Assembly: GCA_006937955.1 (NCBI GenBank)
Contig: SSNP01000024.1
Span: 4,547,845-4,611,844, forward strand
DNA length: 64,000 nt
Source: Pachypanchax playfairii
Lineage: Eukaryota > Chordata > Actinopteri > Cyprinodontiformes > Aplocheilidae
Direction: 5' to 3'
Numbering within the stretch: position 1 is the first letter of the stretch; each line of letters starts with the position of its first letter. Positions 12,361 through 25,650 of the stretch are shown piece after piece. The position numbers and the translations under genes are program-made. The notes under the pieces are model-generated. The model saw nothing but the letters and a program-made list of their open reading frames with translations, ran no database searches and was not told the DNA's origin.

Positions 12361-15300
12361 CTCCTCCATTGCTATTCCTGAGAGGAGCAGACTAGTCTGG
12401 CAGTGGGTTGCTTTATGTCCATGAACTCAGTGACACCCCTGCTGCCGCTGCATTACACCTCAGTGGCATCACAACAGCCAGGTAGCACCATTACGGTGTA
12501 TTTAGTAGTGCAATGCATGTCCAGATGTCTACATATATGCACAAAACATGCAGTTACTTTTTTTTTTTTTTGCTGCACACTCAAATATACCATCATTTGT
12601 TTAAACACGTGGGATCTCTTGTCCACTAAATGCCTCACTCTCCGTGCACACGAGGCTCTTTAAACACTTGCGCTGATACCACAGTGCAGACAACAGATTG
12701 CACACGTGCCACTTGACTGCACTCATCGTCTGTCCTCCTCACTGTTTGTCTCACAGCTGAAGGAGGGAAGCATAGATTGAGTTTGTTTACATGTGAGATG
12801 GAAGGAGCATATGAGAGATAGCTGCAGATTTGCATACATGTGGCCAACCCTCCATTCATCTCTGTGGTTGTGTTTCCTCTTTAGATCTACTATCTGAGGG
12901 TTTGCCACCAAAATAATAAGCGTGCAAGACAGAGAAGGATGTACTGTGTTGAAAAATTGCCCCGATGTTAAAATCTAAGCAGTGTCACTGCTGAAAAACC
13001 AACATGTTCAGATCAAATCTCCAGCCTGTGCAGGACTGAGCATTTGATTGAGCTCAATCACCACCTCAGCAGGATATTTAAGTTCATTAACTCGCAGCTA
13101 AGATGCCAAATACTCAATGTTCTCTGAGCAGTAAATATGCCAAGTTTTTAATTTGACTGTACAACTGCTGTGAGCACATGCAAAATCTTTGCCTAAAGCA
13201 GAAGCAGAAGCTTTAGATAGATAGATGCTTATCAGAAACATCACTATGGAAATGTCAAATTACAGATAATTGATGAGTGTATTAAATTCATCACATTGTT
13301 ACTGAAACAGTGATTTCAAACTATAATTTCATTATTATTTATGTAAGAACAGTAATTTAACCAATACTATACACATTTTGTTATAATGATAATAATTATA
13401 ATAATTAAAAAAACAATAATAAATGATTTCTTTTTATCCTGTTGGGGAATATATTTCTCTGCATTTGACCCATGCCAGAGGAGCAGTGGACTGCCGTCGT
13501 ACAGCACCCGGGGGGACATTTTTGGGGTTCAGGATACTTCGATACTTCGATGGCCTTTAGGGAATTCTCTTTCAGAAATAATATACGGCTGACTGACAGC
13601 TTGCAGCAACAGGTACAGAAAGAGGAGGTCTGCATGTAAACAGAAAAACCCTGCAGTATACTTAACATATCAATCTGAAGGATTTAAAGGACAGGGATGA
13701 TATGGAATGATATGCAGGTTTTCAAGTTGTAACTTTTTAACACTATATTGTACCTTGAAAACGAGAACAGCTGCAAGTCCATGCTGAGTAACGAAATAAA
13801 TAAAGCCATACATTTAACTCTCATTTAAAATTTTTAAATTAAAACTACCAATAAAAAAAATATCCCCATGCAGGTCAAACTAGTTTGAATGAAGGAAAAC
13901 GTCAACTCCTTTAACTAAAATTTGGCCTGTTTGTGTTGTAAGCTGAAGAGATGCAGACTAAAGATGCATAAAGATGTGAATATTAATTTAACAGGAGTAA
14001 GTAAAACTAAACAAGTTCATCATAAAGATAAGAAAATCTTCTTTTAGGTCTATTCACTTATTTGGTGTGACTTATAAATCTTTTGCAACTGCTTTGCTCT
14101 TTTTTTTATATTCTAAAAGGTCTATTCTTGCATGTTGTAGTTAAAAGATAAAACAAACAAAATGAAAGTTACATTTATCAGATAAACTTTTATCCAAAAA
14201 AGAGTCTGATACAACCAAACTAGCAAACTGTTAGGCGGTTTATTTTAGAAGTTGTTTTGTTAACGGTGAAACTTTCTTATATTCCAGTATGCTTTTATAA
14301 ATTGTACAACTCTGTTACTGAATTAAAGCCTTACATTGGGTTTATATCAGTGGTTATACAGTAGCTTGGAGTGGTAAGACTATGATCCATGTAGAAAACC
14401 TGTTTTTTGGGCAACATTGCAAATAATTAGACATGTTATCATCTTGGTTAATGCAATTAAATATAGTTTTAGTTGCCATTAGGAACCTTACTAATATTCT
14501 CTACAGATCTTACTGTCTTTGAACAGATAATATTGGTTTCTTAGCAGATTATCACAACAACTTTAATCTATTTATTTCCTGTGAAACTTTTAAAATTGTT
14601 TTTAATAAAAATAGTATTAGATTACAAGGTGCTTAATTATAACTTTGCCTTGATTTTAGAATATTTTGTTGATGGCTTTAGAGTCTAGGAACAAATTTTA
14701 TATATTAAGGTTTCTGCACTCTTTGAACTTAGTGTTTATTTTTGTTTTAAGATTCTGCCTTTTTGGAATTAGGATCCTATTTATTTAAGGGTTTTTGTAA
14801 TAACTCAGTATCCCATCTTGAATGTAGAAGTTTTATCAAATGACAGTGTACCTCTGACTTAAATTAGTGTGTCTGAAGCTTTATCTATTGCTACAATCTA
14901 GGCTCAAAGTTTAGGTTTAAATTAAAGGGGATGTTATCATGCTCACATTGGTGGCTGTTAAATGGCTTGACACCATACATGTTATTATAATTGGGATAAG
15001 GAACCTTTGACCTAAATCCGTCAAAAGTTTGTCTATTTCTACAACTTAAGCTAACTACTCAAGGCTAATTAAGGGGGTGCTACTTCATCGCATCATTTAA
15101 AACGGTGTATTCCATGTAATTTTCACCATATGGCTATGATATGAGACAGGATCTGACACCATTAAGCACTTTGTCCTTGCTTCAAGCACAGTTTATCCTT
15201 CTGCTGTGGCAACAATGACCTTGCAGCACATTACTGTGCAACTGCAGCATAAGGTGTTGTGAGAACAAGAATGAGATGAGAGACAGCACGACAGGGGTGG

Positions 15301-17316
15301 TGGTGGTGGGGGGGGGGGTTGCCTGAGACAGTGGGCAAATAAAATCAGGACGCTACTATTAAAAGATGAGCCATGCTCACAGAGCTGTTTATGTCACATG
15401 AGACCCCAAGTGCAGCTTAGCAGAGGGTGAGTGGATTTCTAACAAGAAGAGAAACTGAGAATAAGCCAACAAGAGTGAAGTATACAAGTGAAGGAAAAAA
15501 GAAAAAAAAAAACAGGTGGGATCAGGGAAAGAGAAAAGGATAAATATCATAGTATCTGCAAAGCATCAACTTTAAAAAAAAAAGGCTAAATCTACTTTAT
15601 TTTCACTCTCATTCTTTATACTCACCTCAATTTCTCTTTCTGACTGCTTGACATCAACCTCTGCCTCTCACCAACTTGTACTAATTACTCCTGTTTGCCT
15701 CCCATCATTCTCCCTCTGGCCTCTATCAATTTCCTGTCATCACTTCTGGTCTCTATTTGTCTCGCACAGACTCTACTCCCCCCGTCCCACCTTTCCCTAA
15801 TGCGCCTATCAGTATAAAGGGCAGCTCAGGTCGTTTATAGATGATATCCTCATCAGCCGTTGATGCTATGTAATACGAAACGTCCAGCATCTGTTTTTTT
15901 GTTGTTGTTTTTTTGCAGTCAGCGCCCTTTAACCTCTCACATTACTGACTTTCCTTCTCTCCCCTCCATCTTTCATTCCTCCTTATTTCTCTTTTTATTC
16001 TCTGGCTCGTGTACCGTGAACTTTTGAGCTGCTGTTTATCATGAATAATTCGGATCTAAATGTGCCACTCATTGACCCAAATATTTTTTTCTTTTTGATT
16101 ATTAGACAAAAAAAATTGGAAAACTTATAAACAAGTCATAGTTGACACTATTAAGACAGAAGAACAAACTTTTTTGTTTCCATTTATTTTCATCTTTTTT
16201 TTTTTTTTTTCTTGTCAAATTTTCATCAGACTTCATCTGAGGTGAATAAGTGCCTTAGCTCTTTGGCTTTTGGTCAATACATTTTTCTCATTCTTTTTCT
16301 TTATATTGCTCTCACATGCAGAGCTAAACGTGGCTTCAGTTAACTGTGGAATTCCACATGAGTGACGCCAAACAGCGCGCATTAATTTCAAGGTTTGCCG
16401 CTACTGCGAGCAAAAATATGGCACTAGTATGATTGTAAACAAACACTGCGTGAATATTATTTATAGTGACTCTGAGTTTTGCATTGTTCATTTGTCATTA
16501 ATCTATCAGGACGTCTGTTTGTTCGTTGAACTGCTTTTTGAGTCAGAAGTTTGCAAACAACTACCAAATTTACTCCCGTGACTTTTTGTCAAGACTTATA
16601 AAATAACTATTTGTCATCCCGCGACTTCTTCTATGGTGCCACCAGCAGGCTCGTTTTTGTTTCAGTGATGTGATTGTTACAGAGATGTGAGACTAAAACT
16701 AGTTTATAATGTTACAATCACGTGAAAATGTTGATTGGATTAATCATTTGATAAGGTCCCCTTTGAACCGCCTTGCTCTTTCTAACCTACATGACCTGTC
16801 AGAAAGTGGTTGGATTTTTAAATTGAGAAAACCTCCTTTGATTTGAAAACAATGTTCCCGAGTGCTTGCCAAATAGTTTGTTTTCTACCACTTTCACTGT
16901 CCCTGAGATTTTCTCCCATGCCCTCATCTTGCTTTGTTTGTCTACATCAAGTTTCCATGGAGATCCTTCCATGTTCACCCATGATTGCACCAAACTCAGG
17001 GCCCTGCCATGGCACGAATCTCTTGGATAGCATCAGGATGTAGTTACATGTTACTAGATCATGCCATGCTAACATTGGCAAGCTTTTATTTATTTATTTT
17101 TGCTGCATTCACTGTCCAGTCCTGTGTCGAAATCTCCCTGATTGAGCCATGCTGGTCTGCAAGGGCACCTGCTCATGAACACACTACCGCCACGCTTCAC
17201 CTTGGACCTTGATAAACTGTCACCATGAAGATGCACCATCACGATCTCATCACAAAGTGTTAAACTTGCTCAAAACACACTGTGTTTTTCCATGAGTAAC
17301 GGGCATCACTTCATTC
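11431..17316. other. Long AT-rich non-coding region
   Basis: No gene recognised. It contains a CA run (12329-12355), a short GATA run (13217-13227), a G-rich tract with GGT repeats and 11 consecutive G (15294-15318), a weak TATAAAGG (15813-15820) and T runs (near 12150, 12560, 16196). Open frames are short and look random. Confidence 0.65.
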
Positions 17317-17320
17317 TTAA

Positions 17321-17885
17321 AGAGGCCCTTCCATTAAAAACAGTTTTTCTGAGGTTTGTTGAATATTTTAGCTCCACAGGTGTTCTTACCTTCATAGTGG
17401 GTGTGAAAACAGGTCAACAACTTCTCTTTCAGTTTTTATCTCTCAAACTATGCAGGTGGTGATAAAACCCGAGTTCGAACGGCCTGTATCTGTTTCGTCA
17501 CAACTCCTTAGTTCATTAGTATTTGGCAGCTCCCGCAGTCGAAACCACGCTTAGCATGCTGCTAGCTAAAAGCTGTAGCATAAGACGTAGCAAACAGGAA
17601 GACACGACGTCTGACGTTGCCATGCGCAGCGGGGCAGGAAACAGTATACCTTGCTCTGATAGGCTAGTTTGTTAGCCAATCTGAGTCCAGCAAATTCGAA
17701 TAATGAATATGAACGAGCTGCTGACGAAGCCTGACAGAAGGAGCCACCCGAATTTTAACACAGACAGATTGAAAGGTCTGTTAATCAGTGTTTCCTGATG
17801 TTTTTTGGATATAAAATGTTTCATATTACTGGTTAATACTTAAGAAATAACCACAAAGTCCTGAAATTTGTATGTAATGGCCTCT
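17321..17885. mobile_element. TTAA-flanked MITE, copy 1
   Basis: A 565-bp element is flanked by TTAA at 17317-17320 and 17886-17889. Its ends are AGAGGCC and GGCCTCT. It matches copy 2 (33609-34175) along almost its whole length, in the same orientation. There is no coding frame. The TTAA target suggests mobilisation by a piggyBac- or Kolobok-type transposase; the AGAGGCC end is not the CCC end of classical piggyBac. Confidence 0.85.
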
Positions 17886-17889
17886 TTAA

Positions 17890-20877
17890 GCAATAGTAAA
17901 AACTCCACGAGACCCTGCAAAGACTCTCAACGTTCTGTCTGAATTTTTACCATCGTAGTGGGATTATCATCCTATGTAAGCAGAACCTGATGAGTTTAGT
18001 TCAAATAAGCAAATATGGCATGCTTCTATTAATGTTAATACATTGTTATTTTCAGGTATGAAGCCAGGTGATCCCTTTTAACTTAATTGTTAATGACATT
18101 TGAAAACAAATGTTGCTCGTGTCATTATGTACGCGGTCAGGAAAGTCTGTTGTATTTATGTGAAAGTGTGATTAAAAGATGTGCAGATTTTAGTGCATTT
18201 ACTGACAAATAATTGTCATTATTTATAATGAGAAATAACACGAGATGTAAAATAAGCTTATGAAAAAAAGGACTTGCAAAATTTTACAAGTAGTAACTTG
18301 TTTGGGTTCAAGTTCATTAACCTAAGACAGTCTATGATTGACAGCAAGGAAAACCTAAACTGGTAAAAAGCTAATAGTTACCATGGAGAGCTAATCCTTC
18401 TGTATCCATGATGAAGTCCTTCTGACTAGATTTTAATTCCCAAACAGATTTTAACCATTCCAACCACTTTCACTCCAAATGGTGATGAAAATTTTATTTA
18501 TCTTTTACATCTTCATGTATTTTTGCCTAAATCTTCCTTGTTAGAACAGTTTATTTTCACTACTAACAGGAATAGACTTCTTTTTCCTTAGAAACTGTTG
18601 TTGTTCTTTTAATTATTTTCTTTTCTTTGAATACAGAAGTTTCTTCATTTCTTGTATGTTCAGTGTTAACTGCAGTGGCATTAATGTCACACCAGATGAA
18701 AAAAAGTGTTTTGATTGGACGGTTGTTACAAGCATGAAATAAGTCATATTTTGGCAAAATGTTAGATTAATATCTGATTAATACTCTTGCATTACACTTA
18801 ACATTATACAGGCTTCATATCATTGAACAAGTCTGATTAGGAATAAACTGTGAAGACTCTTAGTGTATAGTACATGTCCATGTGCATATTATATCAACTT
18901 CCATGACCAAATTTAATGCTTTGGCTAGTTTATTTGATGTATAATAATACACCCTCCCTCTAGCTATAGAAAATGGCCACATGTATTATTCACAAATTCT
19001 AAGATGATTTTTGAAGAACCCTTTATTTATATATTTCCTTAGTGTTGAAGTAATTTCCTTCATTTGTTACCTATTTATATAAATTTTCTGTTTTAGGGCA
19101 AGTCTCATGTTTTGAGTGCGTATTCACTCTTGAACTGGCTCTTACATGTAGAATTGGGGTTTAAAGAGCTTGATGTTTTCAGACTGAGCTGTTACCATCA
19201 TAGCACACGTGTGAGTAAAAGTCCAACAAAAACAAAACCCAATCAGTGAAACAAAACCTGTCACTGCTTTTGAATGCAAGGATAAGCTTGTTTAAACACA
19301 TTTGTCAGAAATTTCCAGTTTTTAAATGTTCTTGTTTTTTCATGTAGTCGATGCAAATAGGGCATTTTCTCTTTCAGTGGGCTTTTGCTCTGATCTCACA
19401 TTTCCTCTCTGCTCAGACGCATGACCTCAGAAGAAGCAATAGCAGTGCTGCGGTGAAGCTTGTGTGTTGTTTTTTCATTAACTCTTAACTTACCATCTCT
19501 CTGCATCTCAAAAACATCTCAAATACAGACACTTGTTCTTTCTTTAGTTTTGGGATGAGTTTATATAACATACAGAAAAGTCGGCCCTGCTCTTAAAACT
19601 TTTGAATATTTTGGGGAAACTTAATTACCATTATTTGGGTTAGTTTCACCTCATTTAGCAATTAACAGAAAGAAACAGTTTTTTATAAAGTTAATGAGAG
19701 GTTGAAGGAAGGTTTAAATGAATAAATAAATTTGGGCTGCTGTATATGACTGTGCACATTGGCATCAAACATTTTTCCTGTTGTCTTTCAACTTAAATTT
19801 TCTAGATCTTTGTATTGATACAAGGAGGTAACATTTTTCCAAAAGTCTTTTCAGACTTTAAAGGGTCCCTTTTTTAATGAATGTGTCTTATTTTAGATGC
19901 AATTTTTCTGTAAGTCTTCCAGACTTTATTTACATGCAATTCGAAACCTACCTCTTAAAAAGAGCCTGTATTTAGCACTTTATTTATTCTTGATATGTAT
20001 TTTATTCAGTTCCCTGTGTTGTCTTTTCAGGAGGCTTATTTAGTTTTATGCATTTTAAACCTTTTTTCTTAACTTCAGTTACTGATTCTATATTGAAAAC
20101 ATAACTATTTTTAAGTTTTATACGTCGATGAACTTGGAATGAGTAATTGCGTGTTATTGTCTATACATTGTTGTTATTACAATGTATTAAACTTACTTAA
20201 ATTGGGGCTTAAGTGTTAAGGAGTAAAATAAACAGGAGTCATCAGGGTGTAATTGTGAACATGAAATGCATACTGGCTACTGTAGTTAAAGCTTCGGTCA
20301 TGATATTCCTCTTTGTATTGTGTCTTTCTACTGGAACCAAACTTCAGTGTAAAGTGGAGCTGAGCTGCTTCAGACTCTTCATTGTGTGTATGGTATAACA
20401 CACTCATACTGCCCAAAATATCAGCTTTGGGTTGGGAAAGTAGTTCAAACTGGCTGGCCTAAATAAAACAAAATATTGGAACAAAAATTTTTTCAATGTT
20501 TGACTGAGTATTTGTATTTATCATATTGTCCCTGAGCCATCGTTTACGAATTTTCATGGGTTGTACGTCATCCTTTGATGTGCCAAGATAGTAAAAATCT
20601 TTTTTTGATTAGTGTGTTTAAAACTAATTTATGATTTCATTTTCAATTTCACTTTGAGTGTTGACTGAAAAGAAATAAAAAAATAAATAGTAGTTATTTC
20701 ATTTTCTCCTACTCAGAATTTCCTTTAAACAGATATCAAAAGAAGTGTTACAGATTAATAAACACCTTACAGAACATAACATATACCGCATCTTATCTAA
20801 TGCAAGTTTTTCGAAGAGAGTTCTTCCCTCACTTGCGTCCTCAATATGATCATTTTTAGTGGCACAGTTTTTTAATC
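17890..20877. other. AT-rich non-coding region
   Basis: No gene or named repeat was recognised in this stretch. Confidence 0.65.
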
Positions 20878-20998
20878 CATCCATCCATCCATCCATCCAT
20901 CCATCCATCCATCCATCCATCCATCCATCCATCCATCCATCCATCCATCCATCCATCCATCCATCCATCCATCCATCCATCCATCCATCCATCCATCC
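20878..20998. repeat. (ATCC)n tetranucleotide array, tail of the adjacent LINE
   Basis: About 30 CATC units, read on the minus strand as (GGAT)n. The array directly follows the 3' end of a minus-strand LINE, and fish LINEs with such tandem tails are common. The apparent HPSI and WMDG repeat frames are not coding. Confidence 0.95.
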
Positions 20999-22040
20999 GC
21001 AACTCATTTATAACTATGTCACAGAGCAATATCTTCAGTGAAGACCCTTAGACCTCCCTCTCCCCAGCCATCACCTCCAGCTTTGCCAAAGTGACTATAT
21101 GGTCTCTTTCCAATGGGACAGACAGCATCCAGACTGCCTCAACTTGTTCATTTCGATGCAGAGAAGCAGTGACTCTACTTTGGCCTCCTTTGAATAGTCA
21201 AGGTCCTCACCTTTCCCCTGAGGGTGAGTCCAGACACTTTGCAGAGGAAACTAATTTCAGCTGCTTGTATTTACAATTTTATTCTTTTGGTCATTGGTGC
21301 TCCAAACCCCACAATGAGGGACATAGTCATAAGCCTTTTTAAAGTCAACAAGACAGATACGTTTAGCAAACTACCATGCACACTCGAATATAATTTTAAG
21401 AGTAAAGAGTTGATCCAGTCTTCCATGAGCAGAACACATAACTCTCCTTGTTCCAATGTTTGACTATCAGTTGGACCCTAACAGGTAGGTTGAGGAGTGT
21501 GATCCCCCTGTAGTTGCAACACACCCTCTGGTCTCCTCCTTTTAAAGAGAGGGACCACCACCTTTGTCTACCAGTCCAGATATACTGTTCTAGACCTCCA
21601 TAAGATGTTATAAATATGCTTCAGACAGGACTGCTCAACAAAATCAAGGGCCTTTAAATGGTCAAGGGAATCCTCCCATCTCAGAGCCCTGCAGTCATGG
21701 AGCTGTTTAACAATGTTGTTTAAAAGGGGGAAGTTCTCTTCCAATCTCTGCTTTCACAAAGGAAGGGGTATCAGTCAGGTTGAGGAGAAACTTCCCTCCA
21801 TCACTTGACCATGTACTCAGTGGAGGCCAACAACACTTCTCCCCACTGTAAACAGCCTAACCTCACCCATTTGAAGTGCCTGACATTTTGCCAGAATTGT
21901 TTTGATACCAACCAGAAGTCTTGTTCTTTGGCCTGACTACACTCCTCCCATACACAAGTCTTTGCCTCTTCAACTACTTGAGCCAATTGATACCTGTGAG
22001 CATCTTTCAAAGTCCCACAGCCCAGCAATATACGATTCCT
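20999..22040 (-). mobile_element. Degraded 5'-truncated LINE reverse transcriptase
   Basis: On the minus strand, in order from 22028, there is a linker frame EAKTCVWEECSQAKEQDF. Then come RT-domain pieces GDQRVCCNYRGITLLNLP (about 21482-21540) and VDFKKAYDYVPHCGVW (about 21300-21350). The closing sequence EVMAGERE (about 21062) precedes the (GGAT)n tail. These are hallmark segments of a non-LTR retrotransposon ORF common in teleosts. Frames shift between segments, and the distance from the second RT motif to the tail is far too short, so the copy is frameshifted, internally deleted and dead. It lacks the endonuclease. The clade (RTE-like or other) is uncertain. Confidence 0.88.
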
Positions 22041-24629
22041 TCATTCTGATGGTTGAGTTCAAGTCAAATGTTCTTCACCTAAAGTACAGATTATTTATTG
22101 GGTTGTTAGGTCTCACATATTTTACAAACTGAGATCTTACATCAGATTAAATAAAATTGGTTGAACCAAATTAGATTGTTCCAATGAACCAAATTTAATT
22201 TAAATTTTCAGAGAGTTAAAGCTTTTGCAAAAAAAAAAAATCGTTTCAGTCATTTGCAAACAATACTATTTGTCTTACCACAAATTGTGTTGGTGGTAAG
22301 GAAGGTGAGCTTTAGTCACTACAGAATGTTTCTGAATGCATCAAATAGTAGCATTGCCTTCATGCAACCCCCAAACACAGAGCAGCACGTATTATGCTAA
22401 CCTAGGTAGGCTTTTAATTACAGATTCCATTCTGTTGATACGTTTTTTGCATAAATGGAACAGAGTCACAAGCGCCAGGCGTTCACAGCAGAGGAAAGAT
22501 CTTTAACACCTTTAACACATACCATTGACTTTGCATGTAAAGCAAGCCCTGTGTAAACTTTGGATTTTTAATACCTACTGTGTACTCGTCTATGTTAACA
22601 TTTGAGAATTAAGTTTAAACAGGGATTTCATCTGAAATTTGTGGACACAAAGAAGATGAAAAATACATTTGTGGGTAATTGTTATTATAGACAACCCTGT
22701 AACAATGCAGAACAGTGACTTTATACAAAACAAACATCATGTTATTGTTGTATTATAGTAAGGACGCACAAAAAATGTGCAATGGTAACAATCTTGTTTC
22801 AATGACAATTGTGGAAAAACCGTTTGTTTTAATGACCATCCACAACAGTCTCTGTGTGCTTTATTGCTTTATTGAGAATTAAGGCGCGTGTTGAGAGAGA
22901 GTTTTATTTACTAAAATCCCTTGCAGTACTGATAAGGAAATTGTGCACATTGGTATTGCAATATTTATCAGATTTTAATATTCTGTTGAGTCCCACATTA
23001 TAGCATATTTATAAAAACATTCTAATTTGTGATCTTCTTGTATGATGGATGAAGTGCTCTTCCTGATGAAAGGCCATCAACTCTATACCCAACCCCCTAA
23101 ATGTTTATTTTCTTGGTTAAGACGAGGAATCCCAAATTGCTCTGATATCCTTATTTGTGACTGTAGAGAAAAAATGAAAGCGATCCAGTGCATTCATGTA
23201 CAATGCACAAACATCATTAGAATAATCACTGTAATTGTTTGTATTTTAAAGGGTGCAAAGCTAAAGGGTTTTGTGTTACATTTTACTGAGTTTTTATCAT
23301 GTATTTTCTGTGTTTTCCACAATTTGGAATTTTAATTCTTATTATCTTGGAGTTTATGTTTTTGATTGTTTTAACATATGTAACTGTTTTTTTAAAAAGA
23401 CATCTAGTCTTCTTTTTTCTGTTTCATCCAAAAGTCTTCTTTAGTTCTGATCATGGTTTGAGAGTTTGAGGCTTAAATTGTTGTGACCAAGGTATGAATG
23501 GATAACTCAAACATTTTTGGGGGATAGGTTGGAAGTGGGATAAGGACCAATCATTTTGTAATGATCTGGAAAACTACCAGTATTGTTTTTCATAAAAAAA
23601 AAAAAACTCTTGCATTAATGATAATATCAATGAGACTAAATGCTAAGGGTGTGTTTTCACAATCAATGAATCTTACAATGCTATTATGTTTTAGAAATGT
23701 TTACTTTTTTATTTTAGTTTTTGCATCATGTTCTGTGTTCTTGACAATTTTGTTGGTGTATTCATCATTTTGTTTCAGTTACATTTGGTTTCTACTCTCA
23801 CTTTGTGTCTGGCATGCACTATGTTATCCTCCTGATTCATTCTCTGCTTGTCTTTTGATTTCAGACAAATCCTTGTTATTGATACCATTTGACTATGATT
23901 TCCTGCAGTCACAAAGTTTTTTGGTTTTTTTTGTTTTTTTAAACAAAAAGTAATTTACATCATCTGTCTGTCTCCAGTATGTCTAACGGTTGTTGGTTCC
24001 TTCATTTAACATTATCGCCACATGAAAAAATGAGAAATATATTGTAAACGAGGAAACGTGTTGAGACACTTTTGAAGTTGTTGGAGTGTTTGGATCTGAC
24101 TGGATGAGTGGGTTTAAACTTCACGTAGAAAGATGTCTGTTTTCATCTTCTTCTGTCTTCTATAGTGATCTCATCCAATCAATATGTTGCTCTCTCATCT
24201 GGCTACTGGCCAATGACGACACTAGAACCATTGAACCAGTTGATTGGCCATTTTCAGTCTCCCCACAGATGAGTTTTGGGTATTATTGTAAAACTGATTC
24301 TCATTCTTGGAATACTTTATATAACTTAAACAAATATTGTTTTGCATATAATACACATAAAATCCTAAAATCCAAGTCTTGTTTTTTCCCCCTCTGTCCC
24401 CTAGTTTATCTTTTTCTCTCCTGTGCTTGAAAGCTTGATGCTCACTATTAACAATGTGCCATTTGATTCTTCCATCTTTGCCAAGTCTATTTATAGTTTT
24501 TAAGAGGTTGCACAAGAGCAAAAGTAAAAAAAAAACAACAACATGTTTTTTAAGGTTGTGTGCATAAATGTTTTTGCATGCGAGTGTGCCAGCTGCACTC
24601 CGCTGACATTCTTCTCTGCTCCTTTGCAG
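22041..24629. other. Non-coding sequence before the first coding exon of mbnl1
   Basis: AT-rich with no recognised gene or repeat. The last 20 nt form the polypyrimidine tract of the exon acceptor. It is probably the 3' part of a 5'UTR intron. Confidence 0.65.
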
Positions 24630-25476
24630 AGAGAAGTGCCTTCATTTGCTGACCCTTGTGGCTGTTTGGCTCCTCTGAAGCCACATGTGCCTCTGTGCCT
24701 GTCCATGTCCGCCAGAGCTGCCAGCCACAACAGGAGCATCAGGACTGCCATGACTGCCAGCCGCATCCACTGAGGCTGTCTCCACACCACTGTCACAACC
24801 CCCCCATCCCTCCCTCTTACTCGGTCTGATAGCCAGACCTTTCTCTGTCCATGCCACTCAAGCCTCCTCTGTGGGGACCAAACACTTCCCCCTTTTGTGC
24901 AGACAGATCCTGATATTGAAGACAAACAGCTTTTATCGGCTCCTGCGAGCGGAAGAAAATTGTTTCATTGCTGTCACCCTCCACGAGTCTTCTCATCCTC
25001 CTCCACCTTCTCATCTCCACCCCCCCACCCCCCACCGTCCTCCTTCCTTCCCTCCTTCAGCCCTGCATTCTTTCATCATGGGCCAGCTTGATCGATAAGG
25101 TGTTTTGCTGTTTGTCTCATCTGACAATTCAGCTGACAAGCAAGCAGATTGAGAGACCTGGTGTGGTGTGTGCGTGTCTGTTTTTGTAAGCTCTGTGGTC
25201 ATCACTAGCCTTGGCCTTTGGTGACAGGCTCCCAAGGATTCCTACTTAAGCCACAAACAGACTCTTGGGATGGGCTGCAGACATGTCCAAGGCCTGATAG
25301 GCTTCATTCTGAGCTGAACCTTGGGCCAAAGCCACTGAAGTCAGGCTTTTTCCCATGTCCTTTATCTGTTCTTTCTTACCATTCATCCCAACGTTAATAG
25401 ATATACACGGACTGACCTACAACTCCATTTGCTGGATATTTCTTTTCTTAATCAACCTCCTTCCGGTTGGTTTGAA
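24630..25476 (+). promoter_or_regulatory. mbnl1: 5'UTR part of first coding exon of mbnl1, with dense YGCY motifs
   Basis: A pyrimidine-rich acceptor ending TTTGCAG (AG at 24628-24629) opens an exon that runs without interruption to the start codon, giving about 847 nt of 5'UTR. The first 130 nt contain eight YGCY tetramers (for example in AGTGCC, TTGCTG, TGTGCC, CCGCCA, ACTGCC), the binding motif of the protein encoded downstream. Mammalian MBNL1 likewise has a long 5'UTR in its first coding exon that MBNL1 itself regulates. The later part is C/T-rich (24980-25070). The acceptor position is inferred from sequence. Because it is an internal exon start, at least one upstream non-coding exon must exist. 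Confidence 0.75.
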
Positions 25477-25650
25477 ATGGCGGTGAATGTGCCACAGATC
25501 CGGGACACAAAGTGGCTGACGCTGGAGGTGTGTCGAGAATTCCAGAGAGGAACTTGCTCACGACCGGACAACGAATGCAAGTTTGCCCACCCTGCCAAGA
25601 GCTGTCAAGTGGAAAATGGCAGAGTCATTGCTTGTTTTGACTCACTCAAG
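25477..25650 (+). CDS. mbnl1: mbnl1 coding exon 1: zinc finger 1 and first Cys of finger 2
   Basis: The exon encodes residues 1-58, MAVNVPQIRDTKWLTLEVCR onwards to FDSLK. The ATG at 25477 has G at -3 and G at +4, a strong Kozak context, and matches the N-terminus of vertebrate MBNL1. The frame stays open upstream to 25429 without another ATG, so no N-terminal extension is proposed. Finger 1 is C19, C27, C34, H38. Cys53, the first ligand of finger 2, lies here and the rest of that finger is in the next exon. The donor is AAG|GTGAGT at 25651 and the exon ends in phase 0. An intron of about 23.3 kb follows. Confidence 0.97.

Noticed and set aside
20699..21041. Frames encoding WMDG or HPSI repeats
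   Set aside because: Translations of the (ATCC)n array.
24500..25235. Many short frames on both strands around the first coding exon
   Set aside because: They lie in the 5'UTR, overlap each other on both strands, and show low-complexity Pro/Ser/His-rich or Gly/Arg-rich peptides.
25429..25476. In-frame open stretch before the mbnl1 ATG
   Set aside because: It begins with TTG, not ATG, and the downstream ATG has a strong Kozak context and matches the family N-terminus.
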